From Paracoccus spongiarum (GTDB lineage Bacteria > Pseudomonadota > Alphaproteobacteria > Rhodobacterales > Rhodobacteraceae): DNA of 64,000 nt. The notes beneath the pieces were generated by a model that did no database searches, was not told the origin of the DNA, and saw only the letters and a list, made by a program, of their open reading frames with translations. Where the stretch lies: positions 1 through 64,000 of the forward strand of contig NZ_JAVAMQ010000005.1 in NCBI RefSeq assembly GCF_030732095.1. Direction: 5' to 3'. The translations under genes were made by a program, and so were the position numbers. This document shows positions 18,178 through 27,164 of the stretch, in pieces; position 1 is the first letter of the stretch; every line of letters begins with the position of its first letter.

Positions 18178-20415
18178 ATGGCGCCCTTGGCCGACCCGCT
18201 GCCGGGATCGCCGGACGGGCCGCCGGCAGACGCCCTGACGGTGTCGCGGACATCGGCCGCATTGCCGGGATTTGCTCCGTCCCGGACCCGTGCGCCGGTC
18301 GCCCGCGTCGCCAGACCGCCCCGCCCCGCCGCCGTCGGCAGGGCGGGGCTGTTTGTCTGGGTGCCGGTCTGTCTGGCACTTGGCATCGCTGGATGGTTCG
18401 CCCTGCCCGCCCCGCCGGGCTGGCCGCTGCGGGCCCTGGTCGTCGCGCTGGCCGCGCTGGGGCTGACCTGTGCGCGGGCCGGCCTGCCGCTGGCCGAACG
18501 CGGGCGGATCGGCTGGCCGCTGGCGGACTTTCTGCGCGTGGGCGGCATGGCGCTGCTACTGGTCGCGGCGGGCGCCGGGCTGGCCGGGCTGCGCTCGGCG
18601 CAGGTCGCGGCCCCGATCCTCGAATGGCGCTATTACGGCCCGGTCGAGGGCCGGCTGATCGAGATCGACCGATCCGCGCGCGACCGGCTGCGGCTGACCC
18701 TGGACCAGCTGCGTCTGCGCGACACGCCGCCCCAGCGCACGCCAGCGCGGGTGCGCCTGTCGCTGATGGATCAGGCGGCCCTGGACCTTCCCGCGCTCGG
18801 CCGGCGGGTGATGCTGACCGGCCATCTGGGCCCGCCTCCCGGCCCCGCCGCGCCCGGCAGCTTCGATTTCCGCCGCCATGCCTGGTTCGAGCGGCTTGGC
18901 GCGGTGGGCTATACGCGCAGTCCGGTGCTTGCCGTGGCCGAGGCCGAGGGCGGCCTCTGGGCGATGCACCGCGCCCGTATGGCGATCAGCGACGCGATCC
19001 GCGCGCGGATCGGCGGGCAGGAGGGCGCGGTCGCGGCGGCGCTGATGACCGGCGACCGCTCGGGCATCGAGGAGGCCACGAACGAGGTCATGCGGGCCTC
19101 GAACCTCTACCACATCATCTCGATCTCGGGCCTGCACATGAGCATGCTGGCGGGCTTCGTCTACGCGGCGCTGCGGATCGCGCTGGCCGCGATGCAGGGC
19201 CTGCGCGTCGGGGCCGCCTTGCCGATCCACAAGCTGGCGGCGCTGGCGGCGCTGCTGGCCGCAGCCGGCTACCTGTGGCTGTCGGGCGGCGGCGTCGCCA
19301 CCGAACGCGCCTTCGTGATGGTCGCGGTGATGCTGCTGGCGATCCTTGCGGACCGGCGCGCGATCTCGTTGCGGACGGTGGCGCTGGCCGCCACGATCAT
19401 CCTCGCCTACAGCCCCGAGGCGCTGGCATCGCCCGGCTTCCAGATGAGCTTTGCGGCGACCGTCGCGCTGATCCTCAGCTATGGTCCGTGGTCGCGCCTT
19501 TCGCCGCATCTGCCTGTCTGGCTGCGCCCGGTGGCAATGCTGCTGGTGTCGTCCCTTGTCGCGGCGCTGGCGACGTCGCCGATCGCCGCGGCGCATTTCA
19601 ACCGGATGGCGCAGTATGGCCTGCTGGCCAACCTGCTGGTGGTGCCGGTGATGGGCACGCTGGTGATGCCCGCGGGGGTGATCGCCGCGCTGCTGGCGCC
19701 GGTCGGGCTGGCCGGGCCCGCGCTGTGGGTGATGGGCGTCGGCACGGCATGGATGCTGATGGTCGCGCGATTCGTTGCCGATCTGGGCGGCGCGGTCAGC
19801 GCGGTGGCCCTGCCGCCCGCGGCCGTGCTGCCGCTGATGGGGTTCGGCGCGACGCTGGCGGTCCTGTGCTGGCGGGGCCGGTTCGCGCGACCCCTCGGCA
19901 TTCTGACCCTGGGCAGGGGGGCCGGGCTTGCGATGCTGGCCGCCGCGGCGGTCCTGTGGCTGGCCGAAAGCCGGCCGCTGCTGCTGGTCGCGCCCGAGGG
20001 CGAGGCGGTCGGCCTGATGACGGATGCCGGACGGGCCGTCTCGAAGCCCGCCGGGGGCGCCTTCGTCGTCAAGACCTGGCTGCTGGAGGATGGCGATATC
20101 GCCACCCAGGCCGAGGCCGCGGCCCGGACCGCATGGCGGGGCGATCGCCGCGACCGGCAGGCCGATCTGCCGGGCGGCTGGCAGATCCTGCACCTCACCG
20201 GCAAGGGCGCGGGGCAGCGCGCGGGCGCCGCCTGCCGGCCGCGCCGCATCCTTGTGGCGACCGAGGCGGTGACGGGTTTGCCCGACCCGCCCGACTGCCT
20301 CGTGCTGGACCCGCCGCGGCTGCGGCGCAGCGGCGCAGTGGCGATCGAGATGACGGCGGATGGCCCGCAACTGCGCAGCGCGACCGGGCGCCCGCCCGGC
20401 GCCGGCCGCCCGTGA
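18178..20415 (+). CDS. comEC: ComEC/Rec2 family DNA-uptake channel protein
   Basis: 745 residues, strongly hydrophobic. The Competence domain is marked by NLYHIISISGLHMSMLAGFVY followed by eight or so membrane helices. An N-terminal DUF4131-like part precedes it. The C-terminal part (after about residue 570) does not contain an HxHxDH metal motif, so the metallo-beta-lactamase domain of Gram-positive ComEC is absent or degenerate. AAGGA lies just upstream of the ATG. The family transports one DNA strand across the inner membrane during transformation. It is divergent from gltX and convergent, by seven bases, with an aminotransferase. Confidence 0.92.
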   Translation: MAPLADPLPGSPDGPPADALTVSRTSAALPGFAPSRTRAPVARVARPPRPAAVGRAGLFVWVPVCLALGIAGWFALPAPPGWPLRALVVALAALGLTCARAGLPLAERGRIGWPLADFLRVGGMALLLVAAGAGLAGLRSAQVAAPILEWRYYGPVEGRLIEIDRSARDRLRLTLDQLRLRDTPPQRTPARVRLSLMDQAALDLPALGRRVMLTGHLGPPPGPAAPGSFDFRRHAWFERLGAVGYTRSPVLAVAEAEGGLWAMHRARMAISDAIRARIGGQEGAVAAALMTGDRSGIEEATNEVMRASNLYHIISISGLHMSMLAGFVYAALRIALAAMQGLRVGAALPIHKLAALAALLAAAGYLWLSGGGVATERAFVMVAVMLLAILADRRAISLRTVALAATIILAYSPEALASPGFQMSFAATVALILSYGPWSRLSPHLPVWLRPVAMLLVSSLVAALATSPIAAAHFNRMAQYGLLANLLVVPVMGTLVMPAGVIAALLAPVGLAGPALWVMGVGTAWMLMVARFVADLGGAVSAVALPPAAVLPLMGFGATLAVLCWRGRFARPLGILTLGRGAGLAMLAAAAVLWLAESRPLLLVAPEGEAVGLMTDAGRAVSKPAGGAFVVKTWLLEDGDIATQAEAAARTAWRGDRRDRQADLPGGWQILHLTGKGAGQRAGAACRPRRILVATEAVTGLPDPPDCLVLDPPRLRRSGAVAIEMTADGPQLRSATGRPPGAGRP

Positions 20416-20422
20416 TCGCGCC

Positions 20423-21787
20423 CTACGGAAGTTCGGCGAAAACCCGGACCAGTCCCTGTTCCAGCTTGTCCAGCATCTCGTCCATCTGCGCCTCGGTCAG
20501 GATGAAGGGCGGGCACAGCACGATCGACTGCCCGAGGGGCCGGCAGATCAGGCCAACATCGGTGCAGGCGTTGGCGATCCGCTCGCTGACCGACAGTGCG
20601 CCGTCGAAGGGCGTCTTGCTGGCCCTGTCCTGCACCGCCTCGAGTGCCCACATGAAGCCCACGCCCCGCAATTCGCCGATATGCGTGCAGCGCTGCATGA
20701 TCGCGCGCAGGCCCGCCTCCATGCGCGGCGCGAGGCGGCGAACATTCTCGGCAAGCCCCTCGTTCATGACCACGTCGATCGCCTTAAGGGCGATCGCGCA
20801 GCCGACCGGATGGCCCGAGGCGGTAAAGCCATGGGGGAATTCCTCGAACTTCTCGGCGGCGGCCTGCACCCGGTCGGCCAGGTCCGGCCCCAGGATGACC
20901 GCGCCCATCGGGAACAGCCCCGCCGTCAGGTTCTTCGAACTGATGATCGCGTCGGGCATGAAGCCGTAGGTCTGGCAGCCCCAGGTGTTGCCGGTCCGGC
21001 CGAAGCCGCAGATCACCTCGTCGGCGATCATCGGGATGGCGTGGCGCCGCAGGATCGGCAGCACCGCCTGGAAATAGCCGGAAGATGGCGGGATCACCCC
21101 GCCCGCGCCCATCACCGGCTCGCCAAAGAAACCCGCGATGGTGTCGGCGCCCTCGCGCAGGATGGTATCCTCAAGCTCGCGAGCGAGGCGCTGGGTGAAC
21201 TGTTCCTCGGACTCGCCTGCCTCGCCGAACCCCCAGTAATGCGGACAGGTCAGGTGGATGAAGCCCGGCAGCGGCAGGCCGAAGGCCGAATTGTAGGGCT
21301 TGCCGGTCATGCTGGCCGAGACCGCGGTGACGCCATGGTAGGCGTTCGAGCGGGTCAGGATCTTGCGGCGCTGCGGATTGCCCTCGCTGGCATGCAGGAA
21401 CCACAGCATCTTGACCATGGTGTCGTTCGCCTCGGAGCCGGAATTCGTGTAGAACACCTTGCCGCGGTCGAAGGGCGAGACCTCGACCAGCTTCTCGGAC
21501 AGCATCACCGTCTGGTCCGACATCCGGCCGAACAGGGCGTGATAGCCGGGAAAGCGGTCATATTGCGCCTTCGCCGCCTCGGCCAGGCCCTTGTGATCAA
21601 AGCCCGCGACCATGTTCCACAGCCCGGAATTCGCATCCAGATAGCGGTTGCCGTCCACGTCGACGACATAGGGCCCCTCGCCATGCGTCAGCACCACCGC
21701 GCCGCGGCGATGGACACTGGGCAGGTCGGTGAAGCCGTACAGCGACCAGGCGTCGGCGCGGGCTTGCCAGCTTTGCGGACGATCCAT
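20423..21787 (-). CDS. Class III aminotransferase (omega-amino acid:pyruvate type)
   Basis: 454 residues. The PLP fold is recognisable from YTNSGSEANDTMVK, the aspartate in MIADEVICGFGRTG and the Schiff-base lysine in AIISSKNLTAG. Relatives transfer amino groups from beta-alanine, taurine, polyamines or omega-amino acids to pyruvate. Two neighbouring ATGs (21787 and 21790) follow GGAAGG; the first residues are therefore uncertain by one. It is a single-gene unit, with no diagnostic partner genes, so the amine donor is open. Confidence 0.9.
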   Translation of the reverse strand: MDRPQSWQARADAWSLYGFTDLPSVHRRGAVVLTHGEGPYVVDVDGNRYLDANSGLWNMVAGFDHKGLAEAAKAQYDRFPGYHALFGRMSDQTVMLSEKLVEVSPFDRGKVFYTNSGSEANDTMVKMLWFLHASEGNPQRRKILTRSNAYHGVTAVSASMTGKPYNSAFGLPLPGFIHLTCPHYWGFGEAGESEEQFTQRLARELEDTILREGADTIAGFFGEPVMGAGGVIPPSSGYFQAVLPILRRHAIPMIADEVICGFGRTGNTWGCQTYGFMPDAIISSKNLTAGLFPMGAVILGPDLADRVQAAAEKFEEFPHGFTASGHPVGCAIALKAIDVVMNEGLAENVRRLAPRMEAGLRAIMQRCTHIGELRGVGFMWALEAVQDRASKTPFDGALSVSERIANACTDVGLICRPLGQSIVLCPPFILTEAQMDEMLDKLEQGLVRVFAELP

Positions 21788-21841
21788 CATCCTGCCTTCC
21801 TGCAAAGTCTGCCGTCAGGCTAGCCGCAGCACGATGCGCGT

Positions 21842-22330
21842 TCAATGGCCGCCCGGACCGGCCTCGCCTGCCGCGGCCTCCAGGGCCGCGATGTCGATGC
21901 GGCGCATCTGCATCAGCGCGGGCCAGACACGCCCAGCCTGCGGCCCCGACATCAGCGCGGCCGCGCGGCGCGGCACGATCTGCCAGGACAGGCCAAAGCG
22001 GTCCTTCAGCCAGCCGCATTGCGATTCGGCTCCGCCATCGGCGATCAGCGCCGTCCACAGCCGGTCGGTCTCGGCCTGATCCTCGGTCGCCACGCTGATC
22101 GAGGCGGCCTCGGACAGGCTGAAATGCGGCCCGCCATTCAGCAGCTGATAGGGCGTGCCGGCAAGGATCAGATCGACAGTCAGCACCCGGCCCGGCTGCG
22201 CCATCTGCTGGCCTTCGGGATAGCGCGAAATGGCGGTGATCCGGCTGTCGGGCAGCAGACCCACGTAAAGCCCGGCCGCCTCCAGCGCATGATCGGCGAA
22301 CCAGAGGCAGGTCCTGACCTTCGGCGTCAC
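21842..22330 (-). CDS. VOC-superfamily protein, PhnB/3-demethylubiquinone-methyltransferase-like fold
   Basis: 162 residues with a GTG start overlapping the upstream stop (GTGA). Typical segments are CLWFADHALEAAGLYVGLLPDSRI, the GTPYQLLNGGPHFSLSEAASISV strand and LKDRFGLSWQIVP. These dimeric glyoxalase-fold proteins are often annotated as methyltransferases without evidence; enzymatic role unknown. It is the last gene of the tetR-SRPBCC-VOC-VOC operon. Confidence 0.85.
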   Translation of the reverse strand: MTPKVRTCLWFADHALEAAGLYVGLLPDSRITAISRYPEGQQMAQPGRVLTVDLILAGTPYQLLNGGPHFSLSEAASISVATEDQAETDRLWTALIADGGAESQCGWLKDRFGLSWQIVPRRAAALMSGPQAGRVWPALMQMRRIDIAALEAAAGEAGPGGH

Positions 22331-22749
22331 GCCTGATGCGCCTTCGACCCGGTATGGCTGATCATCCAGGGCGTGCCGAAGCGGTCGCGGAACATCGCGA
22401 AGCGATCGGCCCAGAAGGTTTCGCCCGGCGCCATCGCCACGCTTTCGGCGCCGTCCGACAGCGCCCCGTGAACCCTGTCGAACTCGGCCGGCGAGGGGGT
22501 GTCGATATGGATGTAGAAGCCCTGCGGCCTGTCATACATCTCGTCGCTGTTGTCCGAGGCCATCACCATCGCGCTGCCCAGTTGCATGGCCATGTTCATC
22601 ACCATGTCGTCGCCGCCGGGCATCCGCTGGTCGGGCGAGGCATCGCCATTGCGCATGACGCCCATCACCTCGCCGCCCAGCGTGTCGGCGTAATGGGTCA
22701 TGGCCTCAAGGCAGTTTCCCTTGAAGAAGAGATAGATCGTTGGTTCCAT
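22327..22749 (-). CDS. VOC-superfamily protein (PhnB-like)
   Basis: 140 residues. Signature segments are YLFFKGNCLEAMTHYADTLGGEV, the ADRFAMFRDRFGTPWMI stretch and a methionine-rich middle. ATG 22749 is chosen because GGAGGG is six bases upstream; ATG 22755 directly abuts that site. It overlaps both neighbours in the operon. Function unknown; PhnB-type proteins are commonly paired with SRPBCC (AHSA1) proteins, as here. Confidence 0.87.
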   Translation of the reverse strand: MEPTIYLFFKGNCLEAMTHYADTLGGEVMGVMRNGDASPDQRMPGGDDMVMNMAMQLGSAMVMASDNSDEMYDRPQGFYIHIDTPSPAEFDRVHGALSDGAESVAMAPGETFWADRFAMFRDRFGTPWMISHTGSKAHQA

Positions 22750-22751
22750 GA

Positions 22752-23243
22752 TCATCCCTCCTGCAATGTGGCGGCCAGCGCATCCAGCTGGTCGGCAACG
22801 GCGTCCCAGCCTTCGTGAAAGCCCATTTCCTCATGCTCGCGGCTGGCCTCGGCGGTCCAGTGACGCGCCGTTGCGACATAGCGCGTGCCCCCGCCGGGCG
22901 CGTCCTCGAACAGGATCTCGGCAACCATGAAGGGGCGCCCCGAGGGGCGCCATCCCGGCAGGAAGGCGTCAGTAAACACCAGCTTCCGACCCTCGTCGAT
23001 CTGAAGGAAGACGCCGGTGTTGGGGAAAACCTCGCCCTCGGGGCCGTGCATGACGGTGGTGAATTCGCCGCCCGGCCGCAGGTCGATCACCACATCGCGG
23101 ACCTGCCAGGGCTTCGGGCAGAACCACTCTTCCATCAGCACCGGATCGGTCCAGCAGCGCCACAGCTTGTCGCGCGGCGACGTCAGGACCCGGTCCAGGA
23201 CCAGCGCATGCGCCTCGGTGGGCGCTTCGGTATGGCAACTCAT
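22752..23243 (-). CDS. SRPBCC/AHSA1-family (START-fold) protein
   Basis: 163 residues. The family pattern is LDRVLTSPRDKLWRCWTDPVLMEEWFCPKPW at the N-terminus and WTAEASREHEEMGFHEGWDAVADQLDAL at the C-terminus. The fold forms a hydrophobic ligand pocket. Its ATG overlaps the tetR stop (ATGA), so expression is tied to the regulator. Ligand and role unknown; with a TetR repressor and two VOC proteins it may belong to a small-molecule resistance or detoxification unit, which is inference. Confidence 0.88.
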   Translation of the reverse strand: MSCHTEAPTEAHALVLDRVLTSPRDKLWRCWTDPVLMEEWFCPKPWQVRDVVIDLRPGGEFTTVMHGPEGEVFPNTGVFLQIDEGRKLVFTDAFLPGWRPSGRPFMVAEILFEDAPGGGTRYVATARHWTAEASREHEEMGFHEGWDAVADQLDALAATLQEG

Positions 23244-23872
23244 GCGGTTCTCCTCTCGGGGTCCTGCAACAGCAGGACCAGATAGCGTTTCAGATGGTCG
23301 ACACTGTCGGTTGCAAGGCCGGGATCGTCGGCGGCCTTGGCAAGGATGAAGGCGCCCTGAAGGACGGCCTGCGTATGGGCCGCAAGGCTGGTGGCGCTGA
23401 ACCCGGTCAGGCCGCGCCGTGCCATCACCGCGGCGATGTCGGCTTCCAGCGTCGCGGCATGTCCGAAGATCGACGCGGCGCAGGCTGCCCGGATGCGCGG
23501 ATGCTGGTGATAGACCTCCTGGGTCAGGGTGCCGACGAGGCAGGTGAATTCCTCGATCTCGCCCGCGATGATCTGGCGGCGGAAATCCACATAGGCCAGC
23601 AGACGGTCCAGCGGGTCGTCATGGTCATGATAGGGCGCGGCCGCGAACATCGCGCCCGTCGCCTGCGCCCAGTCCTCGGCCGCTGCCACGCCCAGATCGG
23701 CCTTGCTGGCGAAGTGGTGAAAGAACGCGCCCTTGGTCACACCGGCCTCGCGACACAGCTGGTCGACGCTGGTGGCGGCAAAGCCCTGCCGGCGAACGAG
23801 GTCGCGCGCGGCGCTCAGCAGCCGGTCTCGTCCGGCGCCGCGTGTCGAGGTGGGGGTCGAGGCGTTTTCCAT
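23240..23872 (-). CDS. TetR/AcrR-family transcription regulator
   Basis: 210 residues. The N-terminal helix-turn-helix reads RDRLLSAARDLVRRQGFAATSVDQLCREAGVTKGAFFHHFASKADLG; the C-terminal ligand domain is divergent. It is the first gene of an operon in which all four genes overlap by four bases. A perfect palindrome six bases upstream of its ATG is the expected operator, so the protein very probably represses itself and the operon until a ligand binds. Confidence 0.92.
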   Translation of the reverse strand: MENASTPTSTRGAGRDRLLSAARDLVRRQGFAATSVDQLCREAGVTKGAFFHHFASKADLGVAAAEDWAQATGAMFAAAPYHDHDDPLDRLLAYVDFRRQIIAGEIEEFTCLVGTLTQEVYHQHPRIRAACAASIFGHAATLEADIAAVMARRGLTGFSATSLAAHTQAVLQGAFILAKAADDPGLATDSVDHLKRYLVLLLQDPERRTA

Positions 23873-23877
23873 GGGTC

Positions 23878-23901
23878 AACATACCAACCAGTTGGTATGT
23901 T
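23878..23901. promoter_or_regulatory. Perfect 24-bp palindromic operator ahead of tetR
   Basis: The half-site AACATACCAAC (23878-23888) is mirrored exactly by GTTGGTATGTT (23891-23901) around a two-base centre. Its low GC content stands out. The position, five bases from the tetR ATG, is typical of an autoregulatory TetR operator overlapping the leader of the transcript. Confidence 0.85.
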
Positions 23902-23936
23902 TTCAACCCAGAATGCGCGGCCCCCGCGGAAAGCGG

Positions 23937-24263
23937 CTAGGTTCGGCGCAGGCCGATCAGGTCCAGATCGGCCTCGATCCCCGCCGGCGGCCCGCCGCCG
24001 ATCTCGGCCCGCAGCGCGTCGAAACGGCGCCGCAGCTGGGCCTTCTCGTCGCCCTTGACGTCGTTCCACGGGCGGCCCTGCAAGGCCATCTGGAGGACGT
24101 AGTAGCCGATGAAATGCGCCCGTCCGCCGGCCAGCAGAAGCCGCCGATACGCCTCGTGCGCGCCAAGGGCACGCAGGGCCGCGGCATCGGGCACGCCGGC
24201 GGCGATCAGGGCGCGGGCGGTCGCGGGGCCGATATTGCGGATCGTGACGAGGTCGCTGTCCAT
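23937..24263 (-). CDS. TfoX C-terminal-domain protein
   Basis: 108 residues from ATG 24263, chosen because GGGAAGG lies five bases upstream; earlier in-frame ATGs (24284, 24323) are possible. The segment [40 protein letters not shown] is the helix-hairpin-like TfoX_C domain, followed by [20 protein letters not shown]. The N-terminal TfoX domain is missing, as in many proteobacterial homologues. Full TfoX regulates competence in Gammaproteobacteria; a role here is unproven. It is divergent from miaB across about 60 bases. Confidence 0.85.
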   Translation of the reverse strand: MDSDLVTIRNIGPATARALIAAGVPDAAALRALGAHEAYRRLLLAGGRAHFIGYYVLQMALQGRPWNDVKGDEKAQLRRRFDALRAEIGGGPPAGIEADLDLIGLRRT

Positions 24264-24324
24264 GCCCGCCTTCCCAAAAGCCATGCATTCCTGTATCAGC
24301 GTGCGACTTTCAGGGACAAGCGCC

Positions 24325-25659
24325 ATGACCGACGACGCCAGCACCGGGCCGGTGAAGAAACTGTTCATCAAGACCTATGGCTGCCAGATGAATGTCTATG
24401 ACAGCCAGCGCATGGCCGAGGCGATGGGCGCGGAAGGCTATGTGCTGACCGAGGACCAGGCCGATGCCGACATGGTGCTGCTGAACACCTGCCATATCCG
24501 CGAGAAGGCGGCCGAGAAGCTGTATTCCGACCTCGGGCGGCTGAAGCCCCTGAAGGCGGAACGTCCCGACCTGACGATCGGCGTGGCCGGCTGCGTGGCA
24601 CAGGCCGAGGGGGCCGAGATCATCCGCCGGATGCCGCTTGTCGATCTGGTGGTCGGGCCGCAGACCTATCACCGCCTGCCGCAGATGCTGCGCGGAGAGG
24701 CGCCCGCGGTCCTGACCGAGTTCCCCGCCGAGGACAAGTTCGACCACCTGCCCGAACGCCGCGCCACCCGCCGCGCGCCGTCGGCCTTCCTGACCGTGCA
24801 GGAGGGCTGCGACAAGTTCTGCGCCTTCTGCGTGGTGCCCTACACGCGCGGTGCCGAGGTCAGCCGCCCTGTCGACCGCATCCTGCGCGAGGCGCGCGAT
24901 CTGGTCGCCCGCGGCGTGCGCGAGATCACCCTGCTGGGCCAGAACGTGAATGGCTGGCATGGCGCGGGGGCCGACGGGCGGGACTGGGGCTTCGGCCGGC
25001 TGATCCGGGCGCTGGCCGAACTGCCGGGGCTGGACCGCATTCGCTATACCACCAGCCATCCCAACGACATGGCCGAGGACCTGATCGCCGCGCATGGCGA
25101 GGTCCCGCAGCTGATGCCCTATCTGCATCTGCCGGTGCAATCGGGCAGCGACCGTATCCTGAAGGCGATGAACCGCAAGCACACCGCGGACCAGTATCTG
25201 CGCCTGATCGACCGGATCCGCGCCGCGCGGCCCGACATCATGCTGACCAGCGACTTCATCGTGGGCTTTCCGGGCGAGACCGACCGCGACCACGCCGACA
25301 CGCTGGCCCTGATCGAGGCGGTCGGCTTCGGCACCGCCTTCAGCTTTCGCTATTCGCCGCGTCCGGGCACCCCCGCCCATGACCGCCCCGAGGTCGACGG
25401 CACCCTGGCCGATGCACGGTTGCAGGAATTGCAGGCGCTGCTGAGCCTCCAGCAGAAGGCCGCGCAACAGGCGATGGTGGGCCGCCGGCTGGGCGTGCTG
25501 TTCGAGAAGCCGGGCCGGCTGCCGGGCCAGATGGTCGGCAAGTCCGATTACCTCCATTCGGTCTTCGTCGATGCGCCGCAGGCCCGGCCCGGCGATCTGC
25601 TGCAGGTGCGCATCGTGGAAAGCGCGCCGAATTCGCTGCGCGGCGAACTGGCCGCCTGA
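24325..25659 (+). CDS. miaB: tRNA-2-methylthio-N6-dimethylallyladenosine synthase MiaB
   Basis: 444 residues. An N-terminal UPF0004 domain begins [19 protein letters not shown] and has its cluster cysteines (YGCQMN, NTCHIR, AGCVAQ); the radical-SAM motif is CDKFCAFC in the centre; a TRAM domain ends the protein. It methylthiolates i6A37 of tRNAs reading UNN codons. ATG 24325 follows CAGGGA. In this genome it sits tail to tail with ccoP, separated by an unusual stem-loop region. Confidence 0.95.
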   Translation: MTDDASTGPVKKLFIKTYGCQMNVYDSQRMAEAMGAEGYVLTEDQADADMVLLNTCHIREKAAEKLYSDLGRLKPLKAERPDLTIGVAGCVAQAEGAEIIRRMPLVDLVVGPQTYHRLPQMLRGEAPAVLTEFPAEDKFDHLPERRATRRAPSAFLTVQEGCDKFCAFCVVPYTRGAEVSRPVDRILREARDLVARGVREITLLGQNVNGWHGAGADGRDWGFGRLIRALAELPGLDRIRYTTSHPNDMAEDLIAAHGEVPQLMPYLHLPVQSGSDRILKAMNRKHTADQYLRLIDRIRAARPDIMLTSDFIVGFPGETDRDHADTLALIEAVGFGTAFSFRYSPRPGTPAHDRPEVDGTLADARLQELQALLSLQQKAAQQAMVGRRLGVLFEKPGRLPGQMVGKSDYLHSVFVDAPQARPGDLLQVRIVESAPNSLRGELAA

Positions 25660-25670
25660 TCCGCCGGGCG

Positions 25671-25689
25671 GCGCGGGCGCGCCCCGCGC
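25671..25689 (+). terminator. Hairpin just after miaB
   Basis: GCGCGGG and CCCGCGC form a 7-bp stem with a five-base loop, 11 bases after the miaB stop. No T-run; plausible weak terminator. Confidence 0.4.
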
Positions 25690-25726
25690 GTGGCGGTTGC
25701 CCATGCCCGAGGCGGCTGGCAAGCAT

Positions 25727-25778
25727 GGAAGGCCGGCCCCCGTGAACGCGCGACCATATCGGGGGGCCGGCCCCTTCC
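25727..25778. repeat. Stem-loop A of a twin pair between miaB and ccoP
   Basis: Left arm GGAAGGCCGGCCCCC (25727-25741) pairs with GGGGGCCGGCC-CC-TTCC (25762-25778), a 15-bp stem with a two-base bulge. The 20-base loop contains GAACGCGCGA (25744-25753). The same decamer and a bulge at the same place occur in stem-loop B 100 bases further on. Confidence 0.75.
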
Positions 25779-25845
25779 GCGCGGACCAGCCTGCGCGAAA
25801 GCCGTGGGCAGGGCGGGAACGCGCCGCCATCTCTGCCGTCGTGGA

Positions 25846-25895
25846 AAAGGCCGCCCCCGAGGAACGCGCGAACAGGACTTGGGGGCGGCCTCTTT
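25846..25895. repeat. Stem-loop B of the twin pair; likely ccoP terminator
   Basis: Left arm AAAGGCCGCCCCC (25846-25858) pairs with GGGGGCGGCC-TC-TTT (25881-25895). The loop again holds GAACGCGCGA (25862-25871). On the minus strand the stem is followed by a short T-rich run, so it can end the ccoNOQP transcript, whose stop codon lies 43 bases away. The remainder of the 278-bp gap shows nothing else I can name. Confidence 0.75.
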
Positions 25896-25937
25896 CGCCG
25901 CGGCGAACCCCGGCGAAAGCGCGATCGGTCCGGGCGG

Positions 25938-26966
25938 CTATTCGCCGCCGCCCAGCCCGTGAACATAGGTCGAGACGGCGCGGATATCGGCCTCGTCCAG
26001 ACGCGAGGCCCAGGCCGGCATGACGCCATAGGGCCCTTCGGTGATGATCCGGTTCAGCGTCTCGGGCTCGCTGCCGTAAAGCCAGACCGCATCGGCAAGG
26101 TTCGGCGCACCCTGCGTCCGGTCGCCGCTGCCGTCCTCGGCGTGACATGCGGCGCAGTTCTCGGCATAGACCACCGCGCCCTCGGCGGCGCTGGCGGCAT
26201 CATGCGGCAGGTCCGACAGCGACAGCACGTAATCCACGACCTGCTGGATCTGCGGCCGCTCCAGCAGCCCGTCGCGGCCAAAGCGCGGCATCTCGGAATA
26301 GCGGGTGTCGGGATCGTTCGGGTCGCGGATGCCGTGCTGCAGCGTCAGGTGGATGTCCTCCAGCGTGCCGCCCCACAGCCAGTCATTGTCCAGAAGGTTG
26401 GGATAGCCCCGCGCCCCCGCCGCGCCCGAACCGTGGCATTGCGCGCACCAGGTGCGGAACACCGCGCCGCCTGCATTGGTCGCGTAGTTCACCAGTTCGG
26501 GATCGTTCGGGATCTCGGACAGCTCGACCGAGGCAAGGCGGGTCTGGATCGCGGCATTGGCCTGGTCGAAGCGTTCGATCTCGGCCGCGACCTGCTGGCG
26601 GTTGGTGGTGCCCAGCAGGCCCCTTGTCGCCCCGTTGACAAGCGGGATCGCGGGATAGGCGATCACGTAGAAGACCGCCCAGACGATGGTGGCGTAGAAG
26701 GTCCACAGCCACCAGCGCGGCATCGGGTTGTCGTATTCGGTGATGCCGTCCCATTCATGGCCGGTCGAGGGCACCTCGTGGGCGATCACGCCATGCCGGC
26801 CCCGGGCTCGCTTCTTCGGCGCGGCCGGGCGGTCGGGGGCGGTCCGCGGCGGGATGTCCCCGGCCAGCTTGGCCGCGTGTTCGCTGTCGGCGGCCTGACG
26901 TTCCAGACCGATCCGGTCGTCCTCGCCGGGGGCGCCCGTTTCCGGCTTGTCCTTGTCCTCGGCCAT
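25938..26966 (-). CDS. ccoP: cbb3-type cytochrome c oxidase subunit III (CcoP, dihaem)
   Basis: 342 residues. A long charged cytoplasmic N-terminus (about 80 residues) precedes one main membrane segment ([21 protein letters not shown]), then two c-type haem domains with CAQCH (174-178) and CAACH (271-275) and methionine ligands further on. It passes electrons from cytochrome c towards CcoO and the catalytic CcoN. Its ATG shares a base with the ccoQ stop. No ccoGHIS assembly genes follow; the operon ends here in a stem-loop. Confidence 0.96.
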   Translation of the reverse strand: MAEDKDKPETGAPGEDDRIGLERQAADSEHAAKLAGDIPPRTAPDRPAAPKKRARGRHGVIAHEVPSTGHEWDGITEYDNPMPRWWLWTFYATIVWAVFYVIAYPAIPLVNGATRGLLGTTNRQQVAAEIERFDQANAAIQTRLASVELSEIPNDPELVNYATNAGGAVFRTWCAQCHGSGAAGARGYPNLLDNDWLWGGTLEDIHLTLQHGIRDPNDPDTRYSEMPRFGRDGLLERPQIQQVVDYVLSLSDLPHDAASAAEGAVVYAENCAACHAEDGSGDRTQGAPNLADAVWLYGSEPETLNRIITEGPYGVMPAWASRLDEADIRAVSTYVHGLGGGE

Positions 26967-27154
26967 CAGCGGCCCTCCTTGTCATCCGGCGGGGTCGGTC
27001 GGGTCTCGTGGCGAAAGATGCTTTCGGCGGCGTCGCGTTGCAGGCGGCGTGCGCCGGGGCGGAAGATGAACAGGACCATGCCGACGAAGAACAGAACCAG
27101 CGCCAGCAAGGCCCAGCTGTCCGCCAGTTGGCGCAGGAAGCTGTAGCGATCCAT
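26966..27154 (-). CDS. ccoQ: cbb3 oxidase small subunit CcoQ
   Basis: 62 residues from ATG 27154 with one membrane helix ([21 protein letters not shown]) and a charged tail containing [13 protein letters not shown], the usual CcoQ pattern. It stabilises the cbb3 complex. It lies between ccoO (10 bases upstream) and ccoP (overlap). Confidence 0.92.
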   Translation of the reverse strand: MDRYSFLRQLADSWALLALVLFFVGMVLFIFRPGARRLQRDAAESIFRHETRPTPPDDKEGR

Positions 27155-27164
27155 CCCCGCCCCC

